64,000 bases of DNA, from contig NC_054538.1 in the NCBI RefSeq assembly GCF_017654505.1, positions 51,156,489-51,220,488 on the forward strand, read 5' to 3'. This DNA comes from Polyodon spathula (Eukaryota > Chordata > Actinopteri > Acipenseriformes > Polyodontidae). Below the pieces are notes generated by a model. It worked only from the letters and a program-made list of their open reading frames with translations. It was not told the origin of the DNA and did not search any database. Positions 25,665 to 36,530 of the stretch are shown piece after piece. Numbering within the stretch: position 1 is the first letter of the stretch; each line of letters begins with the position of its first letter. The position numbers and the translations under genes were made by a program.

Positions 25665-25960
25665 CCATATTGGAGCCCAATTTATCCAATTATCATGAAA
25701 CTTGGTAATAATATTATTTAGCCTGTTACTGAGAATATCAGATTCTGGAGATATCAGGGGTGTCTGTCTGTCTGTTCATCTGTATGTTACACTTACAATT
25801 TTGCATATATCTGAAGCCCCATTTATCCAGTTGTCATGAACTATGGTATTAACACTATTTAGAATACATTTCTGAAAATATCAGATTCCAGAGATATATA
25901 GGTAGTTTTTCTTTCCATTCATCCATCTGTTTGTTATTCACACTTACATTTTTATGTTAC
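25665..25960. repeat. Diverged tandem duplication, unit about 140 bp
   Basis: Two direct copies (about 25670-25810 and 25811-25955) share CATTTATCCA, TGTCATGAA, GAAAATATCAGATTC, AGAGATAT and TTCATC.TCTGT..GTTA. A shorter related stretch (GTATGTCTCGCTGTCCATAT ... TTCAATTGTCAT) occurs at 34920-35020. Origin unknown. Confidence 0.6.
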
Positions 25961-26244
25961 CCTGGAACATGGCTTATAAATTGTGATAAAAAATGTTACT
26001 GCAATCTGTGAACACTGACTATTCTATAATACTGCTATATAATTGTAGTGTAGTAAAATGGAAGCTGTGTACAACATACACTACACTCCTGCCTTGCCTG
26101 AAGTCCTCAAAATAAAAAGAAAGTTAATTCTTTTGAAATTTCAAGCAGTCTCCTTTTTTCTCTTATTTTCATCTGTTCAATACATAACAGTAGCAGAGAT
26201 TAATTTTGTCATCATACTGATAGCTTCAGTTTTGAATTTACAGC
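25961..26244. other. Intergenic DNA, nothing recognised
   Basis: No supported feature. Confidence 0.5.
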
Positions 26245-26261
26245 TGTGGTGGGGTATATCT

Positions 26262-26951
26262 TGTTACTGACAGTTGTAAAGATAGGTGGGTGTGGTTTGG
26301 GCAGAATCCTGGTGAAAGCTTGTGGCAAAGGGCTTTGCAGTGAGCAGCTGTATTGCTGATGAGGTGCTCAGGAATAATATACCCAAGACAGTTCACTGTA
26401 AAACAGCTCTTTATTTGACTGGGTTGTGTGCCAGCAACACTTAAATAATAAGCATAGGCTTTACACAAGAATGTGTATCGCTCCGTGCAAAACAACAGGT
26501 TCAGTCCCAAAATAATATGACAAGATACAAGTCACACACACAAAGACAACACGGTCACAAGTCCACAGCGAGTCCTCTTAGTGTAGATGTTGAAATACAG
26601 GTAATGTGCACAGGAGGGATGTGAAGTTCGGGTTTGGAAACTGGCCCCTGATAGTTAAGCCGTCTAACAATGACAAATACAACGTTACTAGACAGGACAA
26701 AACAAACAACACACTCACGGTTAGTACCAGGGTTTTAGTACACGTAGGTCTTTGCGTAACCATAATACAAGGAAGAGATTGCTTGGCCACATCCCCTGAT
26801 ATACCTCCAGTCCCGCCCCCTTTGGTAGCAAGTGAAATGTATCCTCCAATCCACACAGTTTTTTAAGCTTTGTGTCTTCTGAATAAAAACAGTTTTCCCT
26901 TCCTGCTGACATTTACTGTTTGTTGCTTGTACATGCACCCTTGACATAACA
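26262..26951 (-). mobile_element. Candidate solo LTR, minus orientation
   Basis: On the minus strand it could run from TGTTATGTCAAGGG to CTGTCAGTAACA, giving TG...CA edges. It has GC-rich GGGGGCGGGACTGG and TATA-like GGTATATCAG upstream (plus-view about 26795-26825), and AATAAA with AAAGAGCTGTTTTAC near the 3' end (plus-view 26402-26416). I could not find a matching 5-bp duplication, so the edges may be wrong. It differs from the TGTGGCAG families elsewhere in the window. Confidence 0.45.
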
Positions 26952-27884
26952 ACATACCGCCCACTGACTTTCCCCTGCCGCGTTCGGTGTAAACAGTGGT
27001 CTGCAACGATTGCAGAACCATGTGCAAGCAGGCAGAATTTGCACTACGCCCGGTTGTGAACGGGCCTTTAAGCTATGTACACACAAGGACTAAATGCGGT
27101 TGTGAGTTCAACTTTTTTTCTTAATAAGGTTTGTATACACACACAGTTCAGTTACAAAGGGCATAGACAACCTCACTAGTTAATCCTTTTCAGCGCAAAT
27201 ATAGAGTGCAGTTATTAATTCAGTTCTGTTAGTTAATGCACACTTTGTGTGTGTATTACAACTAATCTAACACAACCGCAGTTGGTGCTCTGTGGATTTC
27301 TGCGCAACTAATGATGTCATTGTTTATCAGACATTTCCGCGTGATAAACATGGCTAAAAAAATATATAGGTGCCTGATGAGCCAAATTGATTTTGTAATA
27401 TTGATGATTAGGAAATTCATAACAACGGCAAATAGTGCATACATACAATATACTTTATTTTATTTAATCAAAGTACAGTTGTATAATATTCTGTTGTAAG
27501 AAAACAAATAATTGTATTTTTGGTTTTGCAATTTAAATGAAACAATATGGGACAATTCGTATCCCCAAACACCGCAGTGTGACTGCAACTCGTTTTTCCA
27601 CCATTACCGAATGCCTCATCTGTGTCTTTTGGCACACCAGGAACTGTCTCAGTAAATGAAAAAGATGCATATATGACTCCTTAGACATGCTGTGACAGAG
27701 AGTGAATGAATCCTAATCAACAATATCCCTCCCGACCTGTGAGGAAACTGTATAACCGGAGCAGAGTGCCCCGTAATGGATGGTTCGGCAGTTCATTGCA
27801 GGGTCAGTCGGAAGCCGGCCATCCAGGAAGGGGGCGGGGCCATGATACCAGAAGTCAGTGCCTTAATGTGGTAGGCAATGTGTC
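26952..27884. other. Intergenic DNA, nothing firmly recognised
   Basis: Mixed sequence with a GC-rich island at 27740-27850. No gene or element ends supported. Confidence 0.45.
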
Positions 27885-28650
27885 AGTCATGGATTGGAGG
27901 AGACTCTCAGAATATGTGAATGGTGTCATTTAAAAAGTGCATGATTGACGTGTAAACTGCCCTGTATACGATTTCTCATTATTAAATGTCGGATGCGGAA
28001 GTCAAACATGCAAACAAAAAGGTCTGTATTATATTTTTTTATAGTGCTTTGATTGGCGCAACTTTTAATGGATACAACATTTAGGGGATCTAAGGACCTA
28101 TTTTTATCAAACTTAATCTTATTTCAATAGTTATTTTAGAACTGATCGCTATTGATTACAATTTGCTGTCTCTGTTGTACCGTGGCATATGTGGTACTAA
28201 CTCAGGGCTTAGGCACGCTGTCTTTGACCAATCACTTCCAACATTTTAGGATATGTGTGGAAGGGTTTAGTCTCTCCAACATGTGAATGGTGGATTGATC
28301 ACGTCAATCAAACGGTGAATGATTGATGCCTAAACTGGCCTGTAGGATTTCTCTATGTTGTTCAGTCTGGAATCCAGTAAGTCAAATAAACAATTTGAAG
28401 AGTTTTATATTTTGGATCATGATTTGATTTGAGTAAATCCCGACGGCTAAAACATTTAGCAGCCCCACAGAAGATATTTTTGTCAAATTTAATTTTATTT
28501 TCAACAATTATTTTCTGAACTAATCAATTGTTATTGACTGCTGTAAACTGTCCCAGACTATGCTGCACCATCCGTAGTAATAATAATATTATAAAATATG
28601 TCGGTGCCCTAAAGGCTGCGAGTGAGTAATCGTTTACAAAATTTTAGGAC
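27885..28650. repeat. Diverged tandem duplication, unit about 370 bp
   Basis: Unit 1 is about 27885-28260 and unit 2 about 28262-28650. Shared landmarks in the same order: CTCTC..A.ATGTGAATGGTG, TGATTGA.G..TAAACTG.CCTGTA, GATTTCTC, GAAGTCAAA/AAGTCAAATAAACAA, ACATTTAG, TTTTTATCAAA/TTTTTGTCAAA, GAACTGATCG/GAACTAATCA, ATTGATTACA/ATTGACTGCT, and ATTTTAGGA.A.GTG. The level of drift indicates an old duplication. No ORF runs through it. Confidence 0.65.
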
Positions 28651-28944
28651 ACGTGTTGGAAATTATATTTTGAATTTAGTTTTTGTCTACATTTAAAAAT
28701 ATCTATAATTTACTGTGGTGGAGTGTCCCACCCCTTTGAAGGTGTGGAGTTGGTCCTCTGCTACCTGGATGCAGCCATAAAGAGAACAGCAGCCCTGGTA
28801 GCAGGGTCCAGGTAGCAGGGCCCCGCAGTCTCCAGCGCCCAGAAGGGGGGAGCCTGTGCATCCAGCGCCCAGAAGGGGGTAGCCCATGCATCCAGTGCTC
28901 AGACGGGGGGGAGAACAAGCATCCAGAGCCCAGACGGGGGGAGC

Positions 28945-29586
28945 ATGAGCATCCAGTGCCCAGATGGGGGGAGCAAGAGCATCCAGCAACAAGACAGGGG
29001 GGAGCACGAGTGTCCAAAGCCCAATGGGGAGTGTGTCCCACCTCCACTACATGAGGGAGAGCAGCAGAAGCTACCTTTGCCTCCACTGCTTCCACCACCA
29101 GGAGGAGAACAGCAGGAGCTGCCTCTGCCTCCACCACCTCCACTGCCAGGAGGAGAACAACAGGAGCTGCCTCTGCCTCCACCACCAGGAGGAGAACAGC
29201 AGGAGCTGCCTCTGCCTCTGACACCTCCACCACCAGGAGGAGAACAGCAGGAGCTGTCTCTGCCTCTGCCACCTCCACCACCAGGAGCAGAGCAGCAAGA
29301 GCTGCCTCTGTCTCCACCTCCTCCACCGCAATGGAAGGACTGCTTGCAGCTCCCACCTCCACCAGCAGAGAGTGGATACCTGCTGGTAACGCCTCCATCT
29401 CCATGGGTGGACTACCTGCCACTCCCACCTCCACCACCATGGGAGGGACTGCACCTGCCCTACCTTACACTGCCCAAGGATGCCTGCCTCGCTCCGCCCA
29501 AAGATGCCTGCTGCTCCGCATCGCCTGGGGTTGCCTGCTGCTCCGCATTGCCTATGGAGCCACCAGTTATAGGGAGGGAGACTTAG
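28945..29586 (+). CDS. Proline/glutamine-rich repeat ORF in the 3' part of the LTR element
   Basis: A 213-codon open frame in the element's internal 3' region. Its middle (about residues 35-130) is a tandem array with period near 16 residues built on GGEQQELPLPPPP, encoded by a minisatellite of about 48 bp (29090-29340). The N-terminal part comes from a 30-bp unit array (28840-29010). The C-terminal part has Ala/Cys-rich KDACLAPP-type repeats. Downstream, in another frame, a short phrase FLAQDFD...FKGGG precedes the polypurine tract, and the same phrase occurs in the second copy. No known domain is visible. The frame may be a C-terminal extension of the retroelement polyprotein or a decayed accessory ORF. 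Expression as a protein is not shown. Confidence 0.4.
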   Translation: MSIQCPDGGSKSIQQQDRGEHECPKPNGECVPPPLHEGEQQKLPLPPLLPPPGGEQQELPLPPPPPLPGGEQQELPLPPPPGGEQQELPLPLTPPPPGGEQQELSLPLPPPPPGAEQQELPLSPPPPPQWKDCLQLPPPPAESGYLLVTPPSPWVDYLPLPPPPPWEGLHLPYLTLPKDACLAPPKDACCSASPGVACCSALPMEPPVIGRET

Positions 29587-29792
29587 AGCTCCAGCTGCCG
29601 CCTTCATGACCAGGGGCTCCCCTCCCGAGTTCACCTCCCAAGGGTCCGCTGCCGCCGTCACCTCCCCAGGGTCCGCTGCAGCCGTCACCTCCCTTCCTGG
29701 CCCAAGACTTTGACCTAGAATGCTGGGTTTTTAAGGGGGGAGGTGGTTTTTAAGGGGGGAGGTAGCCTTTAAGTCCATGTGTGCTGCCCACA

Positions 29793-29812
29793 AGGGGGGG
29801 GGGGGGGGCGTG
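29793..29812 (+). promoter_or_regulatory. Polypurine tract next to the 3' LTR
   Basis: A purine run AAGG followed by an unbroken G tract ends four bases before the LTR start at 29813. This is the usual primer site for plus-strand DNA synthesis in LTR elements. The second copy has AAGGGGGG in the same place (minus strand, about 48479-48486). Confidence 0.75.
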
Positions 29813-30322
29813 TGTGGCGGAGTGTCCCGCCACTTTGTTTATTATTGTTTTTCTATTATGATTTATGTAAATAGAACTGTGAAAAGCCCTTTTGTTTAAA
29901 TATATGCAGGCGAACGAAAACAGTCTGCTATTTAATATTGTGTTGATTCAGCAGGGAGTGAGTTAACTTCCTCTCCCTGCCTTCATGTGTGGAATGCAGG
30001 TAGTCAGGAGATAAATGATCGCCAATTGTCTCATTAGCTCCTGACTACCTGCTATATAAGATTTCACTCTCAGAGTGTGGGGGCTGAGAGTTGGAGAGAG
30101 ACGGGCGGCTTATAACCTGTAAAAGAATCAGAACTATTGTTACTTACTGTGAACCATCCTGAAGGTACTCATATTTTGTGGTTTGTTTGTGTTTGTTTAT
30201 TTTGGCCCTCAAGCCATTTACTTTTTCTGTTTTGCACCGTAACACCTCAGTTTCACTGCCATTCCTTGTTTTGGTTTATATTTCCTGGTCTGACGTCACC
30301 CCTGCAAAGCCAGCCTTTCACA
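29813..30322 (+). repeat. 3' LTR (510 bp)
   Basis: TG...CA edges. A TATA box (CTATATAAG, near 30052-30060) is followed by a likely transcribed leader (AGAGAGACGGGCGG). The 3' end TGGTCTGACGTCACC...TTTCACA resembles the ends of the minus-strand LTRs at 37195, 58828 and 59767, which share CTGACGT near the edge. Confidence 0.85.
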
Positions 30323-30358
30323 TTTACATATTGACCCGACGATGTTCGGTTTTAAATG

Positions 30359-30394
<36 letters not shown>

Positions 30395-31043
30395 TATTAA
30401 TACAAATGTTGACACAGCCATGACAGAAACATACTAACTCCTATTTTTTTGTTCTCCATAGGTAGTTAACACTAGCTATGCAAAACACTTGAAATTTGTT
30501 TAATTACCATGTTAGGAAATTTCTTTTTTAGGGCATTAAAGTGGCATAGAAATTGTAATTTTTCATTTTTTTCCCCCATTTGATCTGAAATATCTCAATC
30601 AGTTGAGTAGATACAGCCAAGTAAATTACATTATTGAAAAGTTCAAATTGTGCTGAAAACAATATATAGGTTTCCTATGTTTCCTTTAGAGACCTGTGAG
30701 AAACTTGACTTTTAAACAACTCAGTCCCAAATTCAAGAAAAACCCCTAGCAGTGAGGGGGTTAAAGTGTGTTTGTTGTTATTATTTCAGGACTGAACCCT
30801 GTAATTTTTCTGACTATACACATCCACTGTATTTAGCAGTGCAAAAAAAGCAAAAAGGCATCTCCACTGGTGTACAGAAAAGAGCATAGCTGTGCTTGAC
30901 GAGCTCTCGCTCGATTGTACAGTACTTTCTTCCAAAAGCATAAACACAAACTCAGCCTCCATGTTTTCACACAAAACCTCCCGATCGGCATGTAATGGTG
31001 GCCCGATTTCAGTGGTTTGTTTAAACAGGGAGTGCACTCACTT

Positions 31044-31107
<64 letters not shown>

Positions 31108-31800
31108 AAAAAACAACCACAGTGAGTGCCGTTTGCAAATACAGTTGTCGAGCCAACTGCAGTGTGTGTGTGTGTAGTTAGAACAAGCTGGTATTGTTCT
31201 CAGTACTGATGCAAGAATAATGTAGCTACGGAAGCACATTGCTGCCACCTAAAAACAAAAAATGCTGTAATGTAAAATAATAATAATAATAAATAATAAT
31301 AATAATAATAATAATAATAATTACAACTTTTCATAATTACCAGGTGAAATTATTTAGTAGCTGTTCTTCTGCATATTGGTAACAGTTGGACAGTCAGCTA
31401 AACAGGAATGGCAGATCTGTCGCAAATCGTTCACTTTTAATTCAACCTTGGCCTTAGCCATCAAGAAATATTGCATTGTGTTTATTTATTTATTTGACAG
31501 GGGCAACGTACAGTTTTTACCCTTTATGACATGTTATAAGATGTATTGCACCCAGATTAAGCTATGAGCTCATTTTCATTGTTAAATGTTAAAGTCAGAT
31601 ATACTTGAAGTAGTGCTGTTCTTGTTGTTAGAAATTGGTAAACATGGGAAACTACACGGTTATATATTGATGCGTCTCAAATGCATCCAACAGCATTTTC
31701 ATTGGTCAAAATTATTCATTTTTTTGGTTGACAACATTCTTGTTTTGAGGAAGATTTTTTTATTTTTTTTGCAACAGCACTTTTTGTAATAATGATAAAA
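30323..31800. other. Intergenic DNA with microsatellites
   Basis: Contains (ATT)n at about 30362-30396, (TG)n at 31046-31105, and (AAT)n at 31276-31320. No gene supported. Confidence 0.6.
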
Positions 31801-31814
31801 TATAGGTCTCTCTC

Positions 31815-32240
31815 GCTTTCAGGATTTTCTAACCCTGGCGCCTCTACTTCAATGCATTGATGATCCTTATATAGTCAATTTAACAAAAGTATCAGAAGCA
31901 TGTGAAGTGCTGGGCTTCTCTAAAGCTGATGTGCAAATGGGACTGATTGACCAGCTACCCAACTCATCATTAAAGGCAATGAGAAATTACATAACAAGCC
32001 TTGCTTTTTGGTCTCTGATTCCTTACCAGAAATACCCAACAATAAAGAACGCTGCTTTGAAGGTCTTTCCATTATTTGCTGTGAAAGTGCTTTTTCTTCA
32101 ATGAAGCAAGTGAAATTCGTGCATCGCAGTACATTGAATGATTCACACCTACAACAGTTATTAAGACTGGCAGAAAGTGATACATTGCTGCAGTTCACAA
32201 ATATTGTGAAGGAGAAAAAGAAAACTCAGCTATCCCATTA
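31815..32240 (+). pseudogene. hAT-type transposase C-terminal fragment
   Basis: Two overlapping frames hold a hAT C-terminal (dimerisation) signature. In one, YPTIKNAALKVFPLF; after a frameshift near 32075, CCESAFSSMKQVKFVHRS and LNDSHLQQLLRLAESD, stop near 32241. In hAT proteins this order (hydrophobic stretch, C-E-S-x-F-S-x-M-K, R-S-x-L-x-D-x-H-L) closes the RNase H-like fold. The DNA-binding N-terminus and catalytic core are missing. Downstream AGAGTACCCCTGGTCC (32389-32404) resembles the subterminal DNA of hAT elements. Plus strand, non-functional. Confidence 0.75.
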
Positions 32241-32420
32241 AACAGGGAAGCATTTCTACATAGTTATTTGAATGTACACATCATTTATTAAGGACCATTG
32301 CTAAATTGGATAAATAAGTTTGGGTATGTCCAGCCCTTGAGAACTTTCATTTATTTTAGTTTTTTTGGGAAACATGTTACCCAAAAAAAGAGTACCCCTG
32401 GTCCAGGCACTAAGAGAATT

Positions 32421-33480
32421 AACTTGTTAGACTTTCTAGTAGTTTGTATATTACCTGATATCTCACTAGAAGACTAAAGGTTTTATCACTTCTAGGTTTC
32501 TAGGTCTTTCATTTTCATTTTGGTTTGATAAATATCATGTTTTTACCTTATTTTTTAAATATTTGACAAAATACATTCACATATAATAAAAGAGCAATTG
32601 GGACAGGGGTTCAATTGTAATTTTCTTACCAAAACAGGAGCTAAAGTAGAGTTGTCCTGTATGGTAGGATACCAATACATTGGAGCACAAGAGTAGCAAC
32701 TGTTTTTTTGACTGATACATCACCCCTCCAAATGGTAGTTTAATAAATAAGGCTTGTCAAATATTTATACTCACCAAACTCCTTTAGTGACTTTAGCACA
32801 CTACCTTAAATTAGTTAACACCACAGAAAGAGTGAAACTCAAGGGTTACTAAACTGTTTGAGCTCCTGTTGCTAATGACGTAACCGGTAGGCAGCATCTA
32901 TTCCCAACACAACACCCTTCCACCCCCTATACATGGCAATGTGTGAAAGAATGGCTAGGTTAGCTATTCCTCCCCGCATGGATACAATCCCTAATTATAT
33001 CAGGGTCATTTACTGCCCTCACATCAAGAAGTTTTGGGTGAAAATTGATTGCATTTGTTTTTTCTTTTTTTGAATGTGAACCAAATGAAGGCTTTCTGAG
33101 TTTTTAGCATTTGCTCTGAAATCTATAAATATCTATTTACAGATGAAAGTCTTGAAAATATGAGTTTAACTGATTGTAAAATGCCTGATTGCGACCAATG
33201 AAACCTGTGCAAACTTCTAATGGCCTATATTTGATTGTGAAATATGAAATATCAGTAAAAAGTCTCTCAGATTTTCACCATGTTTTATTTGCACTGTTTT
33301 TTAACATGCATTAATATACTTGTCTATGGTTGTTTTATAGAACTAGCCTCTAACAAATATTGGAATACACAGATTTCTACAAAAAGCAGCCATTTAATTA
33401 CATTCTTGCTTGCTTGTTTATATATGGGTTTTTTTTTTTTTTTTTTTTAGCGTTAGTTGCACTGGAGGTATAATAAGTTT

Positions 33481-33549
<69 letters not shown>

Positions 33550-35029
33550 TATAAGCTACATAAAGCGGAACAAAATTAAACAATAAAGAAGGAGGACATT
33601 GCGTCTTGCAAAGAGCCTTCCAGTAACCTTTAAAACAGCACCCAAGCCCATAGTCACAAATTAACATAAATCATGAAAAGTACATAAAAACAATGGCTGT
33701 TGCCAAAACACTTGAGTTAAAATGTTCCATTGTCAGCTGATCAGGGTGGGAGGGGGTTCAATCCAGTCCAATCCAGTAAAAAAAATTTAAATATGGCAGT
33801 ACCAAAGAAATCCTCTCATGCATATCCACACATAACAGATACATTTGCAATCACTCACTAAATGAGGCGATTAAACGGCAGCCATTTAGATGACCCTTGA
33901 TAGCAAAGCTTGACTCAAGAGACATAAGATTAACTAATGTTTAACTTAGTTAAGTTAGTATCAGGTCTCATGCAGTGAAAAGAACAAGATATGAGCTTGG
34001 TGAAAATGGAACAAAGCATTGTTTGAGTACTGTTGAATGGGTATTTTTCAGATGCTCAATATCCTGTAAAAAATATTTGTGGTTCTGTATATTTTCAACC
34101 ATGTTGCACTAGAGATTACCTAGCTCTAATGAATATGTCTTACAAAAACAATAAAACAATATGTGTGTTGTGATTGTTGATGTATTCTGTTCTAATTACT
34201 AGTTATATTTTGATGACACAACAAGCACTCAGTTTAACAGTGAGAGCACTTCTTAACAGTCCCTTGAAAGTGGGAGACAGTCTGTATCAACTGGGACCTT
34301 TGTAAGACAATTTCCACTAAATATATTTTTTCATTTTACAAATTCAGTCACTGAGTTATTTATTTTTTTTTTTTTTACATAATTAAAAAACGTAATTCAA
34401 ATTAGTGTTAAAACAGCATTAACTGATATACCACAATGCATTTCTCTTGGAAAGACGCTTGGAAAGATTAAATAAAATAGGCACATGAAGGGAGAAAATG
34501 TCAACAAACTTCACTTGGCAAAACAAACACGTATCACCCCCAATGGCTGATTGTGTTTGTGCAGCTCTTGACAAAATACACACACAAAACCACATGTGGT
34601 GCTTTAGCTCCTCTCTAGAGCCAAAAGGGCTGAATCTTCTAATAGTATCCTCCAGTATAGGAATGTTTTTTTGTATAGGAATGGTTTTTGTTTGGGTTTT
34701 GTTTGTTTGTGCCTAACGACACTCGAAAACAGTGAATTATTTTTTATTGATACAACACTTACCGTTTTTTATCTCTTACTTATTGAACGGAAAAAGCATC
34801 CTACGTTTTCTATTAGGAGGATATACAGTAGTAGTGGAGGGCATACGTTATGTACAGTGCATTTTTACACATATCTGGAGCGCTGCTTATTAAATTAGAC
34901 GAAACTAATTTAGCAGAATATGAATCTGTGTCTGTATGTCTCGCTGTCCATATGCATAATGCTTACATATTGAACAACATTTTACATAAATCTGTAGTGC
35001 TTATTCAATTGTCATACATTTGATCTGGG
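32421..35029. other. Intergenic DNA with a long (TTA)n tract
   Basis: Contains a T run at 33428-33449 and (TTA)n at about 33484-33549. No supported gene or element ends. Confidence 0.55.
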
Positions 35030-35324
35030 CACACTTTAGGACAATCTATTACAGATATTGGAGATTAAGGGGTGATGTAAGTATAGGCGCAGTGCAAATA
35101 ATTGCAGATGCAAAATTTAAATTGCATTGCGGCCAGGCAATTATTTTGCACTGCGCCCTATGTAAGCTTAAGAGCAATTCAAATTACTCAACACAAACAA
35201 ATAATAATCCACAATTACAGAGCGCAGTAGTCGCTCTATGACATTTGTGGAGCATGAAAGTACAAACCAAAAGATATGTCAGAGGAAGGGCAGCAAAGTC
35301 CTCTTGGTACACGAAAAAAAACAA

Positions 35325-35403
35325 AAAACTTTTCTGTGAAGGAGCTGAGAGTCCTTACGGCTGAGATCACTCAGCATGGAACAGAGTTGTTTGGAAAAGC
35401 CTC
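35325..35403 (+). pseudogene. Harbinger Myb/SANT-like protein, N-terminal fragment
   Basis: A frame from about 35329 reads NFSVKELRVLTAEITQHGTE and continues LFGKAS. This fits the first helix of the Myb/SANT protein of Harbinger elements, which helps carry the transposase to the nucleus and bind the element ends. Only about 25 residues remain. Sequence beyond 35403 is the transposase on the other strand, so much of the element was lost between them. Confidence 0.55.
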
Positions 35404-35404
35404 A

Positions 35405-35790
35405 GCCAACAACATACTGGCTTGCCCTTTTTAGCATGATATCCAGAAATGTGCCTAGCACTCTGGAAAAGGTGGATTGGGCTATCCCTCCAGACACTGT
35501 GCAGAGTACACAGCACTTTCACATGTGCAGGATAGCAGTCCCTAGATTGATGCTGGGGTCTAGCTCATCCCTCAATTCAACTATTAGGTGTAGGATGGCC
35601 TGCAGAAGCTTTAGAACTGCATCCTCCTGCATCCCAAAAAAGTGATGCTGGGATTGAATATGCAGGGTCTTCTTTGTCGTCCCCTTCTCCTCCAAACATG
35701 TGCCTGCCTCTCCTCACAAGAGCCAAGTGTCGCCACATCAGGAAGTGTACCACAGCAGCCATCCTGAAGCCAATGACAGGTCTCTGCAGG
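35405..35790 (-). pseudogene. Harbinger transposase N-terminal fragment
   Basis: On the minus strand there are Harbinger-like phrases: MAAVVHFLMWRHLALVRRGR at the start, then LLQAILHLIVELRDELDPS in another frame, and IAQSTFSRVLGTFLD, which matches the helix-turn-helix G-x-S-Q-S-T-x-S-R-x-L of these transposases. The catalytic DDE region is absent. At least two frameshifts and one in-frame stop are present. Confidence 0.6.
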
Positions 35791-36309
35791 TGTGTGCTCT
35801 TAGTTATTCACTTCTACAATGGTTTGCACCGTGAAGGAGGTGTAAAGTTTTTGGAGGGCAAAATCCTTACATCACATTGTAATGTTACCGCCTGCTTAGT
35901 ATCCAGATCCTGCCCAATTCCATGCTCTTTTCATCATTTGAACGCATTTCAATATAGTTGTAATGGATTAATGATGGGAAAGTGCAAATTTGATAGCGGA
36001 ACACCAGGGGAACCCCATTCTTTACATATGCTGCATTTTTAGTGGCCGGTAAAATCAGAAGTTACGGCGGCTAAACACAATTTACGGCAACGTTATGGGG
36101 GGCTCTGCACCCCCAAATCACTAAGGCCCAAATTTACAATGGAAAAACCAACTGCAAAAACCACGTAATGTGCGTGTTCAGTACAGCCGCACTCATCGTC
36201 AAAATACTGACCTATTTTATAAGACTAATTAGGTAAAGCAGGCGATTCCGCAATCAACCAATTTAAATACCCCTCACCACAATTAGCGGTGGAGAATTAC
36301 ACACCTCTC

Positions 36310-36513
36310 ACAATAAATAGTGGGTCTGGGTCAACCCTGCGAGTGGAGGCTACACTTCCAAAAGAAAATGAATGGCACACAAAGACCTCAGCCTGGTGTT
36401 AGCCATGGTGATGAGGATGCTCAGAAGCAAAAACTGAAATTTACCAATATGGAATTGAAGATTTTGGCACAAGCAGTACTTGTAACACATGAAATACATC
36501 ACCAGGTCAAATG
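36310..36513 (+). pseudogene. Possible second Myb-like start of a Harbinger element
   Basis: The frame at 36320-36514 contains KLKFTNMELKILAQAVLVTH, resembling the N-terminal FTxxELxILxxxV pattern of the Harbinger Myb-like gene, and ends in a stop soon after. It may be the start of a separate copy or of a duplicated gene. Confidence 0.35.
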
Positions 36514-36530
36514 AATAAAATATGGAATGT

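Larger units (their letters stand above)
28714..30322 (+). mobile_element. Internally deleted LTR retroelement, TSD TTTAC
   Basis: The left edge is a ~24-bp stub of the 5' LTR (TGTGGTGGAGTGTCCCACC), which joins directly to internal DNA near 28738. Internal DNA continues to a polypurine tract at 29793-29808, followed by a 510-bp 3' LTR (29813-30322) starting TGTGGCGGAGTGTCCCGCC and ending TTCACA. TTTAC flanks both ends (28709-28713 and 30323-30327). Gag, protease, RT and integrase are absent. A second member is at 47777-49722. Confidence 0.88.
35030..36530. mobile_element. Decayed PIF/Harbinger element
   Basis: Harbinger elements carry a Myb/SANT-like DNA-binding gene and a DDE transposase gene. 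Both traces are here (35325-35403 plus; 35405-35790 minus), with a second Myb-like start at about 36406. Left DNA has inverted copies of GGCGCAGTGCAAATAATTG (35084-35102) and AATTATTTTGCACTGCGCC (35139-35157), a short hairpin that may be part of an end. Exact boundaries and the 3-bp duplication were not found. Confidence 0.6.

Noticed and set aside
28703..29688. Long minus-strand frames (205 and 245 codons) opposite the proline-rich ORF
   Set aside because: They are mirror frames of the minisatellite on the opposite strand; the element runs plus by its polypurine tract and LTR order.
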